Below are positions 31,485 to 42,600 of a stretch of 64,000 bases of DNA, piece by piece. The first letter of the stretch is position 1. The number at the start of each line of letters is the position of its first letter. The notes under the pieces are model-generated. The model was not told the DNA's origin, made no database searches, and saw only the letters and a program-made list of their open reading frames with translations. Source of the DNA: Leishmania donovani (Eukaryota; Euglenozoa; Kinetoplastea; Trypanosomatida; Trypanosomatidae); contig NC_018229.1 of the NCBI RefSeq assembly GCF_000227135.1, positions 191,816-255,815 on the forward strand. Reading direction: 5' to 3'. The translations under genes and the position numbers were made by a program.

Positions 31485-32547
31485 GCCACCCACCAGACAC
31501 AAACATATGCACCTTCGCAGTCGTGCATGTGCACATGCATGCGCAGCAGGACGGACGCACGGATGGAGAAAGAGAGGCATGCCTGTTCCAGGGTTAGTCA
31601 AGGCGCCACGCATCCATCGCGAAGGCCCCCCCTCTTCCCCCTATCCCCTCGCTCCTTTCTTTGCCTTCTACTCGGTGCCTCCTCCTTTATTGTTCTTGGT
31701 GTTGCTGTTGAATAGTTCGAACATCGGAGTCTGCTCTGCTGTGGGAAGCGGCGTGCTGGCTAGGCGCGCACGCGTGCACGTGCGTGTCGGTGCACACACA
31801 CACACACAAACGACGTGCCGCCAGCGCCTGCGTCACTTCGCCTGTGCGGAAAAAGAGGGGTTGGTGAGGGGAAAGACACGTCTGAAATTGAATTCTACGA
31901 CAGCCTCGCCTCCACTGCAGGTCTCTATTCTCGGCTCTGCCCTGCTCTCGCCGCTGTCCGTGCGGTAAAGCCGTCGCTGGCGGAACCACGCACGGTTGGT
32001 GAAGGGCTTGGGCGCCACGCAACGTGCCCGCAGACCAGCACGCGCACCCACACACAAAACATGCACGTCGCTCGCCTCTCTCTCTCTCTCTGAGGGTGTG
32101 GTGCGGTGGAAGAGCCCACTGGGCACATTGTGGCAGAGAGGGTTTGGCTGAGGAACGGCAACGGTGCAGCGGCCGCGGCGGGTGAAACGGATGGCCCAGC
32201 GGAGCAGGCGTCACGAGAGAGTGTGAGAAATGGAAGGCGAGGTAGAGAGAGGGGAGGAGGGGTGGGGCGGCGGCGGCGGCGGCGCTCTCACGAGGGAGTG
32301 GTTAGGGAGCCGCCCCACCATTGAAGACACAAGCACGTACAAAGGCCTGGCATACTAGAAGGCAAACAAGAAAGAAGAAAGAGGGCCACAGACGACTTGA
32401 GCAACGGCGTCACGGCCAACCAGCGGACGGAGCGCAAGGCAGAAACGCGCAGCACTCGCAAGCAGCCATACGTGCACAGAGAAGAGGAGGAGCAGCCGTC
32501 GCATACATGGAATATATGCCCCCTCCCCCTCCTCGGCACACGCCGTC
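30932..32547. other. Intergenic region, no gene seen
   Basis: Holds the acceptor for the 170-residue gene, a (CA)n tract at about 31453-31482, and unique sequence without a supported gene. Confidence 0.65.
30944..30975 (-). promoter_or_regulatory. Putative trans-splice acceptor for the 170-residue gene
   Basis: On the minus strand a (CT)n run and a run of ten T are followed immediately by AG at 30945-30944, thirteen bases upstream of the ATG at 30931. It is the clearest pyrimidine tract plus AG signal in the window. Confidence 0.6.
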
Positions 32548-35500
32548 TTATTCGCCTCCCCGAGCCCAGTCGATCAGCTGACTGGCCACCGGCGCCCGCG
32601 AAGAACGCAGCTGGCGCTCGGGCATGGATAACGTAGTGGGTAGCAGCACGTCGCCGCTGATGCTGTGCCGGCGGCGATCGCCGTAGCCCGCATGGTGCAT
32701 TATGTTGACGTACGTGGGGGAGCGAGAGCGTATACTGTAGGCGCTCTCGGCGCGGCGGAAACTTTGGGTAGAGGCCGCCGTTGCAGCAGCGGTGGCGTTG
32801 GTGGCCGTTGTGATGGTTGCAGTGCAGCCCTTGTGCCGCTTCGCGGGGCTCGCTGACAGAGACGACGAGACGGCAGTTAGCTTCGACACCAGGCGCGAGC
32901 GCAGATCGACGCGGCGCCGGCGTGGATTTGATGAGGTCTGCTGTGCGGCTGCGGCCGCGCCGGCACCTGCGCCGGAATGAACGGCGTGCACACCGTAAAC
33001 AGCCGTGGCTTCAGCAGGGTCGACCACCGTCACGTGGGGGGCGTCTGCCGCGGCACCGCCGCCGTGCCGAGCCGTGCTGACGCGAGTCGCAGGAGTGTCC
33101 AAGGTGGCGTCTCCGGTGGCTCCACTCACCGAGTACATGTTCGACGGTGTGCTGAAGTCCTGGCGAGCAAGGTCGGCAGCCATGCACGCCCGCGCGGCGC
33201 CGCACGTCGGCGTGCAGCTCTCCGACTCCAGTCCCCATCTGCCTGTGATGTGCCCGTCACTCCACACGAAACCGCTGCCGCAGCCGCTGCGGGCACTGTG
33301 GCTGCCGCTATTAGGGTTCGCCAAGGCGGTGCTGTTGACGCCGAATCGCAGGCGCTCTTCAATGGCCCGGGTGCGGTCTTTCTGCTGGGCAAGTCGTCGC
33401 AGCAGCGCGCGCGAGTCAGCGCCCTCCAACGCGGTCGTTCCTGCTGCGGCACCGCCGTCCGGATGCCTCGCTTCGTTTTCTGGAAGCCCCGGTGCATGCC
33501 GTGTACTTGCCTTGTGCGGCGGGCGGGCCGAAACGGCTGTCTCACCCTCTGCCCCAGCGTGTCTGCGGTGCCGATGCTGTGGAGGCGACGAGAGGGAAGC
33601 GTCGTGGGCGTCGTGGTCCTTGTCAGCGTCCCGGCTGGAGCTGGCCTTGCTGTCTCGCAGTCGTCCGCGCTGCGTGCCGCTGTCCCGCGCGCTTTTCTGC
33701 GTGGTCGTTGGCGGCGACGGCGCGGCGGCTGGCGCGGCGGCGGCAGCGACCACAAACACCGCCGAGAGCGGCTCTACAAGCTCGCCGCCATCGAGCGCAT
33801 GGTCAGATGGGTGCGACGCTGACATCGTTGTCCCCGTGTCGGCGCGAGTGGTGCCGTGGCTGTTCGACTCCGTCGCGGCCGTCGGTGCCTCGTCATCTGT
33901 CTCCTTCGTAGGGACGATGGAAGCGGTGGCCGTGGTGTCGAGAGAAGCACGGTTCGCGCCGCTGCAGCGAGTAGCGCGCCCTCCGCCGCTGCCGACACTG
34001 CTCGAGCCTCTGGCAGAGCCGCAGCTACCAGACCTCAAAGCCGCAGTGTTGCCACGCCTTCCGCTGGCGGCCGTCACAGCAGACGCCGCTGCCGCCTGCG
34101 GCTTCTGCCTCGCGGATAGCCTGCGGGTTGTTGACGGCGTGGCACCCGTCTTGGACTCGCCGTCGGCGCGACCCGCCTGGGCGGCTTTCGTGTTTTGGCG
34201 CCCCTTTCCCGGCGCGCTGTGCAGCCCCATGGTGCGTCGCGGCCGGCCCAGTATGCCCATCGATGACGCCGTGCGGGAAGGGCGCATGAATTCCAGCCTC
34301 GGTGTCCGCCGCGCGGTTGACGCCACAGGCGTGCGCGCGGCCACGGCGCTCTTCGGATCCCTTTCGTCTTCTTCCACGTCACTGTCGTACGCGGCGGCCT
34401 CCTTGTGTGTCTCGGCAGAGTCCCTCGTGCTCGCTGTGTGGGCCGCGTTCACCGTCAGGGACGGGTGCCTCGGAGACGTGAGAAACGCGGGCGGATTCTT
34501 GCAGACAGCCGACACGCGGGCGCGGCTCGACTGCCCTAGCGTGCCGTCCTGCTCTGACGGCGACGGAGGAGTGGATGAGTATGGAGAGAGAGCGGCGGAA
34601 GAGATGCGCTGCTTTTCGGGTGCCTGCGAGGGCGGCGACGGCGCCGCATCGGCTTCAGCTTCCCTCCCCCACTGGACGCGGCGGTAGCCGCTTGAGCCCG
34701 GGTGGGTGTGTGTCCGCTCGAGCGGCGTCGGTGCCGCAGCAGCAGCGTGCGGAGATGGAGCAGGCAAACCACTGTTCCCGTCGCCGTCATGCGGCATGTT
34801 GTCGCGGTAGGAACTGCTGAGGTCGCTCGTCGGAGGAGAGGCGCTCTGTGCCCGCCTGTCCACCGCATCTGGCGGGCAGGCGGTGACTTCGTGGCTAAAG
34901 CTGCGGCTGCGACGGCGACGTGATATACCGCTGGCGAGACCTTCTTTCATGGGACTGGAGGCCGTGTTGTTCGCCAGTGTGGATAACGACTGCTCGTCAA
35001 GAGTTGTGCCATCGGCGCCATCCCGCTCACTTCCGCGACTGCGCTGCTGAATACTGATGAGCTCTTCAAAACGTGCCTGCAGGTCACGCCACCCTGTCCC
35101 GTGGTCGGCGCCCCAGATGGTCGCCGGGGCTGAGTGGCGACGGCTGAAATTGCGTATGGGCAGCACGGGCGAGCCTGAAGGAGCGCCCGTGGCAGCTGGG
35201 AGGGTGGTGCTCTCACCGCTGGGCGCCCCTCTCAACGAGGCGATGGCGTCAGAGGGGAAGCCCTGCCGGTCTCCTCCGCTAACGGGTCGGCGCCGGCAAC
35301 ACCAGCTCGTGGCAGATGGGCAGCTGCCGCACGAGCACCCCTCGCCGCCGTCGCGGTGCAGCGAGGCGCTAGAGCGGCCGCGTCGGTGCAGCAACATCGC
35401 TCTGCCGTAGCGCGCCAGGCGTGCTTCGTAGGCAGCGTCCGCCGCGGCCCCATCGGCTGAGTCATCGCCCCAATCAAGCTCCTCCTCGTCTATCGTCTCG

Positions 35501-38500
35501 CCGGCGGCGTTGGCGGCTGCCATCAAGTGCCTGTGCCGACTTCCCCGTCGCCGGCCCCGCCGAAGTAGACCGTCGCCGTCCATCCGGTCTGACTGGTTTT
35601 GCCGCAGCTCTCTCAGCAGCTCCTCCTCCAGCTCTAGCAGCCGCTCTGCCTCCTCGGAATCACGTTCCCTGTCCTTCTCCACATGGTCGACGACGATCAC
35701 CTCGCTATCACGCCAGCACTCGGGCAGGTGCAGCCGCTCGTGCTGCTGCTCAAACGACAGCCACTGCTCTGGCCTCGCAACCGGTGGCGTGGAGCTGCGC
35801 AGCCGCTCCTCCTCATTCCGAAGCGCTGCCGGGCAGGCAGCGTCGGGATGACGCAGAGGTGCCATGGGAGGACGTCTCATGGTGGGCACTGGTGGCGCAC
35901 TCCAGCGACGGCGCTGGTTCTGCTGCTGCTGCAACTCTGTCAACGACGGTGGTGGCGGTGGCGGGGCGTAGCGGTTTGCCAGCTGTTGCAGCTGCTGCGC
36001 GTCTTCGTCGTCCGCCTCCTCGGCCAGGCCAATGGGCGACCGCAGCGAGGTTTCCTGAAAGGAGTCATCGCGATCGGCTTCCTCAGCCGACGGCGATGAC
36101 GATAGGGTGAGTTGGCGACAGGCGGTTATCGGCGACGTCACTGCTTGAGTCGCACCCGTGACAACGCCGCCGCTGTCAGGAAAGCACGGCGGCACCAGAG
36201 GAGACGTTGAGGAAAGGCTGGAGACGACGTTCCCCTCCACTGTAGCGGATGACATCACCGTTGCCAGCCCACCAGCGTTGCCGCTGCTGTTGTTGCCGCC
36301 GATGTTCTGGGTGCCGCTGCCTGACAAGTTGACAGAGGTCATCTGGACGCTACTGCGGTGCGCCACGCCACTCGCACGCCGCGAAACTGTTGGTGTCGGG
36401 GAGGGCGACAACAGCCACTGCCCGGACAAGGGCGAGAGCAGGTCCCCTGAGCTGCGCTGCTGCGGTTGCTGTTGACTCATCGACGGTAGAGAGCTGGCGG
36501 AGTTCACCGCCGTCGACGCGTGTCGCGGGTTCTCCAACGCGGCCACTGTGCGGGGGGACCGGTTCGCCGATGCCTGCGTCGCCCCAGCGGCGTTGCTGCT
36601 GCTGCGGCTGTTGTGGCTGTTCGGCACACGGCGGGGTGAAATCCATGCTGTGCTGATGCTGCTACCGCCAAGCGAGGAGTGCTGTTGCAGCGACAGCTGC
36701 GCTTGATGCGGCGACGTCGGACCGAGATTGCTTCGCGTCCTCGGGCTACCTACCCAAATCGACGGCGGGCGCGAGAGGGGCGAGAGCGACACGCTGTCCG
36801 CGCTCTCGCTGAAGACGCTTATCACGGAGGAGTCGGGAATGCCGCCGATGCGAAGGTTTCCGATCTTCGCGTGCCCAGGCGGGGCGCTGGACCACGTCGG
36901 CACGCCATCGCTCCCTGCGCCGCCGCAGCCGCTGTTAAAGCTCTGGTCTGCGCCAGAAATGGTGGTGGTGAGGTAGGGCATCTGCGCACTGTGCACAATC
37001 GGAGAAGCGGAGGCGCTCTCGTCACTGGACGACTCGGTCGCAGCAGCGCCTTTTCGTCTACCCCCGGCGCTCTCCTCCGCATCCTCAGGTGCGGTGTTCT
37101 CCGCGGCAGTGCTCGCCACGCCACACGGCGCGGCTGCCTCGTGTGCATCCGTTCCTTCGGCAGGCGCGGGCAGCATAGGGGCTTCCGTGACTGGGTCACC
37201 TGCGATGATCTCCGCGTCCGCCGCTGGGTATTGCTGCCTGCCCAGTGCCCCTCCGCTGCCGGAGATGGGCGGGGATTCGGTCACCAGAGACGTCACCTTT
37301 GTGTTCAGTGGCAGGCTGCCTGTGCACCCGGTGTTGCTCGTGGGGAGTTGCTGCTGCGTGGTGGCCAACCGAGCCGGCGACAGCGGTGTCCCCGGCATCG
37401 AGCAAGGAAACAGGGGGTGTGGATGAGAGAGCCTAGTTGGCGCCGCCGAGGTCGGTGTCAGTGCCGCGCCGTCAAGCCGAACGTAGGTCGGCAACGTGAG
37501 GAGCGGCGACGTCTGCTGGGGCGGGGATAGGAGGCCTTGAGCGAAGGCACACACCATCGGCGACCCGCCGTCGTTGCCGCCCACGCGCTCCAACGCGGGC
37601 TGCATCACGACAACGGACAGTGAAAGAGTCGAAGACCCCGTGCTCTGGCTCGGCGGATGCCGCTGCGCGTGGTGAGAAGCGTCGGTGACCGGCAGCTCCT
37701 GCTGGGAGGAAGAGACAGAGAGCACCGGCGCGCCGTCCGTGTGCATGTTAGAGCTGGCAATGTCATTGGCGCCGTCGCTGCGCCTTGCTCCGGTAACAGC
37801 ACCTGGAAAGGTTACAGTCTTGTTAGGTCGCGTCGGCGACGCACCGGCCGCGGCCGCCGCGGGGGGGCAGGAAGATATGTGCGATGGTAACACGTACTGC
37901 GGCCGCGAGCCGCTGCCCCAAAGAGAGGCTGTCTGGGCCGGTGCTGTCGGGGCCGGTGCTGTCGGGGCCGGTGCTGTCGGGGCCGGTGCTGTCGGGGCCG
38001 AGGAAGGCGGGGAAACCGTCGCACCGCAGGCGTTGACGCACGCACTCTCGAGTTGGGCGACTGCGGTGTCGACACGCTGAAACAAAATCTCTTGTCTGTG
38101 GAGGCAGTTCTGGAAGCTCAGCAAAAATGCCTCCAAGGAGGCCGAGGTGCGAGCAGTGCGAGAGCGTGGTATGGACACTGCGGAGCTGGTCGTGCTTGTG
38201 TGTGCTGGCGGGCTCGACGTAATCGTCGCCGCGGCGGAAAAGATGCGCGCAGGCGCCGACGCGGTGGTCGCTTCGGCAGACTTCGAAAGTTGGCATTGCT
38301 GGTGCGGTGGTGCGGTGTCCCTGCCGGCAACGGGCCGCGTCGGCCCTGATGGCTCATCGGGCGCACTGCGCACGCGAATGCTCCGAATTTGTACCTTTGA
38401 TCGCTTGGGCGCTTCACGAGTCGCCGGGAACGCGCCTGTGCGGGCGTCGCTTGACGTTGGTGGAGCGGCGGTGGTCGATACTCCTCCCAAAGACTCGTGT

Positions 38501-38877
38501 GGAGCGGGAGAGAGGTGCTGATTCGGTGAGTCCAGCGTGACCGTCGAGCGAGGGCGGACTTGCTGCTCACCAACGCCGTGTCCAAACCGTTGCGGGCTGC
38601 ATCGACCCGCACTGCCGCTGCCGCGTGATGAGCTCCGGCAGAAACCGCTTGCCTCATTACCAACCGCCGCTCTGGCCGCAGCCTTACCCAACGTGGTCAG
38701 AGAAGCTGTTCTGGCTGAAGCAGGCCGCGCAGTGCTGCCTGGTCCTTCCCTTGCCGCACTCGTGCGCGCGCCACCAGCACGGAGGCTGCCCACGTCTTCT
38801 CGCAGTGAAATGGGGGCAGGGGTCTTCCTGGCCGACATCGAGCGGCCAATCACGCCGGATGAGGTCAGTGACTGCAT
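32548..38877 (-). CDS. Large low-complexity protein with coiled coil and RRxS motifs, unknown function
   Basis: The protein has 2109 residues from the ATG at 38877; upstream the frame is open only to a TTG at 39072. It starts MQSLTSSGVIGRSMSARKTP. A helical segment near residues 245-290 (SLEAFLLSFQNCLHRQEILF) precedes a Pro-Ala-Pro-Thr-Ala repeat at about 295-317 made by a 15-base tandem DNA repeat. A strongly charged coiled-coil candidate lies near 1055-1105 (VEKDRERDSEEAERLLELEE). A basic cluster and LDWGDDSADG segment follow. Several basophilic kinase-type motifs occur: SRRASGV, RRRWSAP, SRRHSAPATIW, RRRSRSFSH and, near the C-terminus, RRRHSISGD. The C-terminal region also has VDLRSRLVSKLTAVSSSL. 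No catalytic domain or membrane segment was seen. It may be a phosphorylated scaffold or cytoskeletal protein, but this is only a guess from composition. Confidence 0.8.
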   Translation of the reverse strand: MQSLTSSGVIGRSMSARKTPAPISLREDVGSLRAGGARTSAAREGPGSTARPASARTASLTTLGKAAARAAVGNEASGFCRSSSRGSGSAGRCSPQRFGHGVGEQQVRPRSTVTLDSPNQHLSPAPHESLGGVSTTAAPPTSSDARTGAFPATREAPKRSKVQIRSIRVRSAPDEPSGPTRPVAGRDTAPPHQQCQLSKSAEATTASAPARIFSAAATITSSPPAHTSTTSSAVSIPRSRTARTSASLEAFLLSFQNCLHRQEILFQRVDTAVAQLESACVNACGATVSPPSSAPTAPAPTAPAPTAPAPTAPAQTASLWGSGSRPQYVLPSHISSCPPAAAAAGASPTRPNKTVTFPGAVTGARRSDGANDIASSNMHTDGAPVLSVSSSQQELPVTDASHHAQRHPPSQSTGSSTLSLSVVVMQPALERVGGNDGGSPMVCAFAQGLLSPPQQTSPLLTLPTYVRLDGAALTPTSAAPTRLSHPHPLFPCSMPGTPLSPARLATTQQQLPTSNTGCTGSLPLNTKVTSLVTESPPISGSGGALGRQQYPAADAEIIAGDPVTEAPMLPAPAEGTDAHEAAAPCGVASTAAENTAPEDAEESAGGRRKGAAATESSSDESASASPIVHSAQMPYLTTTISGADQSFNSGCGGAGSDGVPTWSSAPPGHAKIGNLRIGGIPDSSVISVFSESADSVSLSPLSRPPSIWVGSPRTRSNLGPTSPHQAQLSLQQHSSLGGSSISTAWISPRRVPNSHNSRSSSNAAGATQASANRSPRTVAALENPRHASTAVNSASSLPSMSQQQPQQRSSGDLLSPLSGQWLLSPSPTPTVSRRASGVAHRSSVQMTSVNLSGSGTQNIGGNNSSGNAGGLATVMSSATVEGNVVSSLSSTSPLVPPCFPDSGGVVTGATQAVTSPITACRQLTLSSSPSAEEADRDDSFQETSLRSPIGLAEEADDEDAQQLQQLANRYAPPPPPPSLTELQQQQNQRRRWSAPPVPTMRRPPMAPLRHPDAACPAALRNEEERLRSSTPPVARPEQWLSFEQQHERLHLPECWRDSEVIVVDHVEKDRERDSEEAERLLELEEELLRELRQNQSDRMDGDGLLRRGRRRGSRHRHLMAAANAAGETIDEEELDWGDDSADGAAADAAYEARLARYGRAMLLHRRGRSSASLHRDGGEGCSCGSCPSATSWCCRRRPVSGGDRQGFPSDAIASLRGAPSGESTTLPAATGAPSGSPVLPIRNFSRRHSAPATIWGADHGTGWRDLQARFEELISIQQRSRGSERDGADGTTLDEQSLSTLANNTASSPMKEGLASGISRRRRSRSFSHEVTACPPDAVDRRAQSASPPTSDLSSSYRDNMPHDGDGNSGLPAPSPHAAAAAPTPLERTHTHPGSSGYRRVQWGREAEADAAPSPPSQAPEKQRISSAALSPYSSTPPSPSEQDGTLGQSSRARVSAVCKNPPAFLTSPRHPSLTVNAAHTASTRDSAETHKEAAAYDSDVEEDERDPKSAVAARTPVASTARRTPRLEFMRPSRTASSMGILGRPRRTMGLHSAPGKGRQNTKAAQAGRADGESKTGATPSTTRRLSARQKPQAAAASAVTAASGRRGNTAALRSGSCGSARGSSSVGSGGGRATRCSGANRASLDTTATASIVPTKETDDEAPTAATESNSHGTTRADTGTTMSASHPSDHALDGGELVEPLSAVFVVAAAAAPAAAPSPPTTTQKSARDSGTQRGRLRDSKASSSRDADKDHDAHDASLSSPPQHRHRRHAGAEGETAVSARPPHKASTRHAPGLPENEARHPDGGAAAGTTALEGADSRALLRRLAQQKDRTRAIEERLRFGVNSTALANPNSGSHSARSGCGSGFVWSDGHITGRWGLESESCTPTCGAARACMAADLARQDFSTPSNMYSVSGATGDATLDTPATRVSTARHGGGAAADAPHVTVVDPAEATAVYGVHAVHSGAGAGAAAAAQQTSSNPRRRRVDLRSRLVSKLTAVSSSLSASPAKRHKGCTATITTATNATAAATAASTQSFRRAESAYSIRSRSPTYVNIMHHAGYGDRRRHSISGDVLLPTTLSMPERQLRSSRAPVASQLIDWARGGE
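37935..38000 (+). repeat. 15-base in-frame tandem repeat
   Basis: Four full units of GGGCCGGTGCTGTCG and a partial fifth lie inside the 2109-residue gene. Being a multiple of three, each unit adds five residues (a Pro-Ala-Pro-Thr-Ala type repeat) without changing frame. Copy number probably varies between strains. Confidence 0.9.
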
Positions 38878-40282
38878 GGGAGAAGACGTGGTGCCTCTGC
38901 CCCGCTGCGGTACAGCTCGGAATCGGCAGAGAGGCCTGCGCCACCCCAACGCGCCTTGTCCCCAAGTCAACGAAAGATGTAGAGAGAGGGCAGCCGCAGC
39001 CGGAGCAGATACACGTGTGATGTGCGTGCTGTCGTCTATGACCCTTTCAAGGGCAGCACCACAAGAGGACAAGCAATGAGCGGCACAGAGAAAGGGAATG
39101 GACAGCTCAGCAGGAAACCAAGAGGGCCTCGCTGTGGTTATGTCTGTGTATACGGAACAGCAAGCACCGGCGGGAGGGGAGGAAGGAAACGGCTTTTAAA
39201 GCAAGAGTGCAGCCAGGGGGAGGGCGGGAGCCCGGCACACACACACACAGACACGCACAAACAAAGAAGGAAGAGAGTGGAGATATCAGAGACGCGAAGC
39301 CTTGTCGAGGGCACGAGAACCAACCAGAAGGAGTGGCGAGTGGCGAGGCTTCAGAAAAAAAAAGTGAAAGACACGCGAAGCAGGTGCCCACGCGGGGCAC
39401 ACGTCAACGAGCGGAAGGATCGAAGAACCGGAGGGATTCAGCTCCACACGCAGACAGACAGAGAGAGAACGGAGAGCGAAAACGGAGGGAGGGGTGGTGG
39501 AAGGGCCGGGAGGGGGCTGGATGTGCAGGCAGGCACCAAAGGAAGGAAAAAAAAAATGGAGGAGCACACACGCACACACAAAAGCACGGACACTCTTCGC
39601 TTTCTCTGAGAAGGGCACACAAGTAAACGAAGGCGCGTACGAGTTCGAGCGTGACGCTGGCCTCGGTGCGGGGGGGGGGGTGTCGGTGCGTGAGTTCGTT
39701 CAGCATAAACAGAGGGGAAAAGATATTTTGTTAAGGCGGGAGGTAAGGGGAGGCCGAGAAGCAGAAGAGTTGCCAGTGCGCTTAGGCAAAGCAAAACGAG
39801 GACGAGAACAAGAGTCCCCTACACACACACACACACGCACGCACGCCTGTCTGCCTGCCTGCGCGCGCTGCAGCGTGAGTGAGGACGGAGAGGGAGAGCG
39901 GAAGAGAGCCAATGATAAGGCAGAGTGCACGGAGAGGAACTGAGTGTGTGTGTGTGTACCTTCTTGTTTTGTTTTTTAGCCCCTCCTCGCTCTTCTCGAT
40001 GTCGCACTCTCTTGTTGCCGTGAGGCCGTCGCGGAGGTGGGATGGCCGCCCGCTTGCTTCCGTCTTTTTTGTTCGTGGCTGGTCTTACCCCCGCGTGCAC
40101 AAGAGGGGGGAGAGGGGGAAATCAGAGTGTCTACGCCGTCGCTCGACGACACAACGAAAAAAAGGGGGGAATGAGGGACGCGTAACGCGAGTGAAAGGAA
40201 GCAAGGCAAAAGCAGAAAAACGCTTCCTGGATGCGGCAGATGGGAGATGACCACCCGAAAAAGAGGAGGGGGGCAGCAGTGA

Positions 40283-40318
<36 letters not shown>

Positions 40319-41219
40319 CGCCGAGATTAAGGGGTGTCAGGCAGGGATGCGCGTCGACATGCACGCGCACCCTATTCGCACACTCGCTGAAATCGCTCTC
40401 TATCTATCTCGCACACACACACACGACGCACACGTGCGTACAGGGGCACAGTTGTGCGTGCGCTGCCTTCGTGTGTTGGGAGAGGAAGGAAGGGAGAGGT
40501 GGGGGTGGGGGTGGTAACAGGGAAAAACAGAAAATGAGCGCGCGCGAGGGAGGGTGAAGTGATGAGCATCTGCGAAGTCTTCGTGTGCGCGTGTGGGCAC
40601 ACACGTGTTTTGTGCGTGTCGGTGTAGAAGTGCGTACCAAGGACGTGATTGCGTCGTTGGTAGTGCGCGCATATGGAAGAAGGCGCAGGAAGGTTCGAAG
40701 GCGAAAGTAGGGTGTTGAGAGGAGAAAGAAGATGGACCTTCGATACGCACAAGGTGGTGACGGCACTGGTGAGCATCGTCGTGCCGTTTTGTGGCCCGCT
40801 TGCCTGTTCACGGGGTGGCGACAAGCCGATGCACGCACGTATCGTGGCAAACGACTTTGTTTTGCGAACGGGCGAGAGGACTCGGCATCCGGCACACACA
40901 CACACACGCACACGCATGCATTTATAGATTTGGACACGCTCCTCAAAGTTGGAGAGAGAGATACGAGTAAGGAGGAGGGGTGGAGGGGGTCAGCTTGATG
41001 CACCGTCCTCCGTGCGTGTGTGTGTGTGTACCTGCATAGCATCCACTGTATTGCACTCCCTCTCTCGCGTCGATCTGGTGGAGGGGAGGGACGGTCCGCT
41101 GTGTGCGTGCACAGCGATGAGTACTTTCGTATGTAGGATGAGGCTGTGGGTGATAGCGGCCCACCAGCGGGCACGGTATATGTGGCATGGCATCGAAGAC
41201 ACAGGGAGAGAGAGAGACT

Positions 41220-42600
41220 TAGGGATGTGTTAGCAGAACGGCGACAGAGGCGGGAAAAGAGCACTGCATTATACGCAGTCGTGCGCGCCAGCGGGGATCT
41301 CCGTCTCCCCTGAATGGTGGGAATACCGGCGGCCTAGCAGCAGTGCCATTTTGCGTCATCCAGTGTGTCGAGAGGACTGCACCCCCGCTACTGATGGGGC
41401 GGCGGGTGTGCCCTCCACATTCACACCACATAAGCCGAGCTGCCGCCGCGCCTCTGCACGCGCGCTTTGGGGGGGGGGGGAGGGGGGCAATAGGGTAGGT
41501 GAGGCATGCATTCCCCGTGGAGCTGGTGGTGATGTCCGGGGGCGCCCGCAACCGTGCGTAGATGGTCGGCGCCTCTGTGTAAACCTCGTCAGCTTGTTGT
41601 CGTTGCTCCTGCGGCGTGGTCTGCTTCAGTAAGAGAGGATTCAAGCTGTAGAAAGCCACTGGCACCATCATGAGCCTGCAGTGGGCGTGTCTGCATACAG
41701 GTCGAATGATGAACACGCCAACCCATGCACGGCCCTCTGACGAAGCGTCATCCCCGCACCCTTCCGCCACTCTCCCCACTCGCCCACCCCCTGCTCGCAG
41801 GACACTGAAGTGAGCCGACCTGCCCGTCTACTGCGGTTCAGCAATGAACCAGAACACACCGAATGGCAACGCACCTCGGACACAGTCGGTGGCAGCGCTT
41901 CTTCTCTTCGGGCTCTTCCACAGCCCTCGCAGTCCCCGATGTGGTTCGATCAGGGGTTGCTCGCGCGGCGTGTGAGCTTGTAGGCCTGCGAAAGCGAACG
42001 CACTACGCCATGCGGGTCTGTGTTGCCTTTGAAGGGCGTATGCAAGTCCGTCTATGCTGCACTTGACCCTGCAGGTACCATGGCAACGGCACCTGCGTGC
42101 CTAATTCTGTAAAGCTGACGGTATCGCGTTTCGGAGCCCCCCCCCCCTCCCTCCCTCCCTCCCTCTTCTCAATTTATTCTGCCGCGGGGAACAGTGTGGG
42201 CGCCACAGGGCGCCGCTCGATGTATTTGTTGCGCCTGAGCTGGCCATCTTTGCTGGAGCTCGGCGGGAGGCATTAGCGAAGGTGCTGAAGGCGCGCAACG
42301 TCATCTTCACGATTGGTGTGCAACTTTTCCCCCGCACACGCTTCCGGGGAACGCGCTGCCCCGCCGGGACGGGGAGGCTCAGCAGATGACGCCGCAGGAA
42401 AACGTTCGGCGACACCTTCATTCCTGTGTTGCGTCACTACTGCGCCTCCCAGGCCCAGCGAATTGGGAAGAGGGATGAGCCCCTCCCCTCCCAAAGGGAG
42501 GTGGCGCACGGCATCGAAGTCCGCGCGAACGTGCGTAAGGTGTGTGCATGCGTGTTGTTAGCTGTCAAGGTAGGAAGAGGCATAGAGAAAGAGACAGGCA
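41220..42600. pseudogene. Possible degenerate gene or ingi/L1Tc-related (DIRE-type) relic
   Basis: This stretch stands out from the repeat-rich surroundings. Short frames on both strands read like broken protein, for example AGARREALAKVLKARNVIFT on the plus strand near 42250 and YSLNPLLLKQTTPQEQRQQA on the minus strand near 41640, but stops and shifts break them. A run of (CTCC)n at about 42137-42167 interrupts it. Leishmania is known to carry degenerate remnants of ingi-clade retroposons. The identity here is a guess. Confidence 0.25.

Noticed and set aside
33005..34687. 560-codon plus-strand frame
   Set aside because: It is antisense to the 2109-residue gene with shadow-type composition; no gene in this window is otherwise on the plus strand.
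38878..39072. Extension of the 2109-residue protein to 39072
   Set aside because: It would need a TTG start; the first ATG is at 38877.
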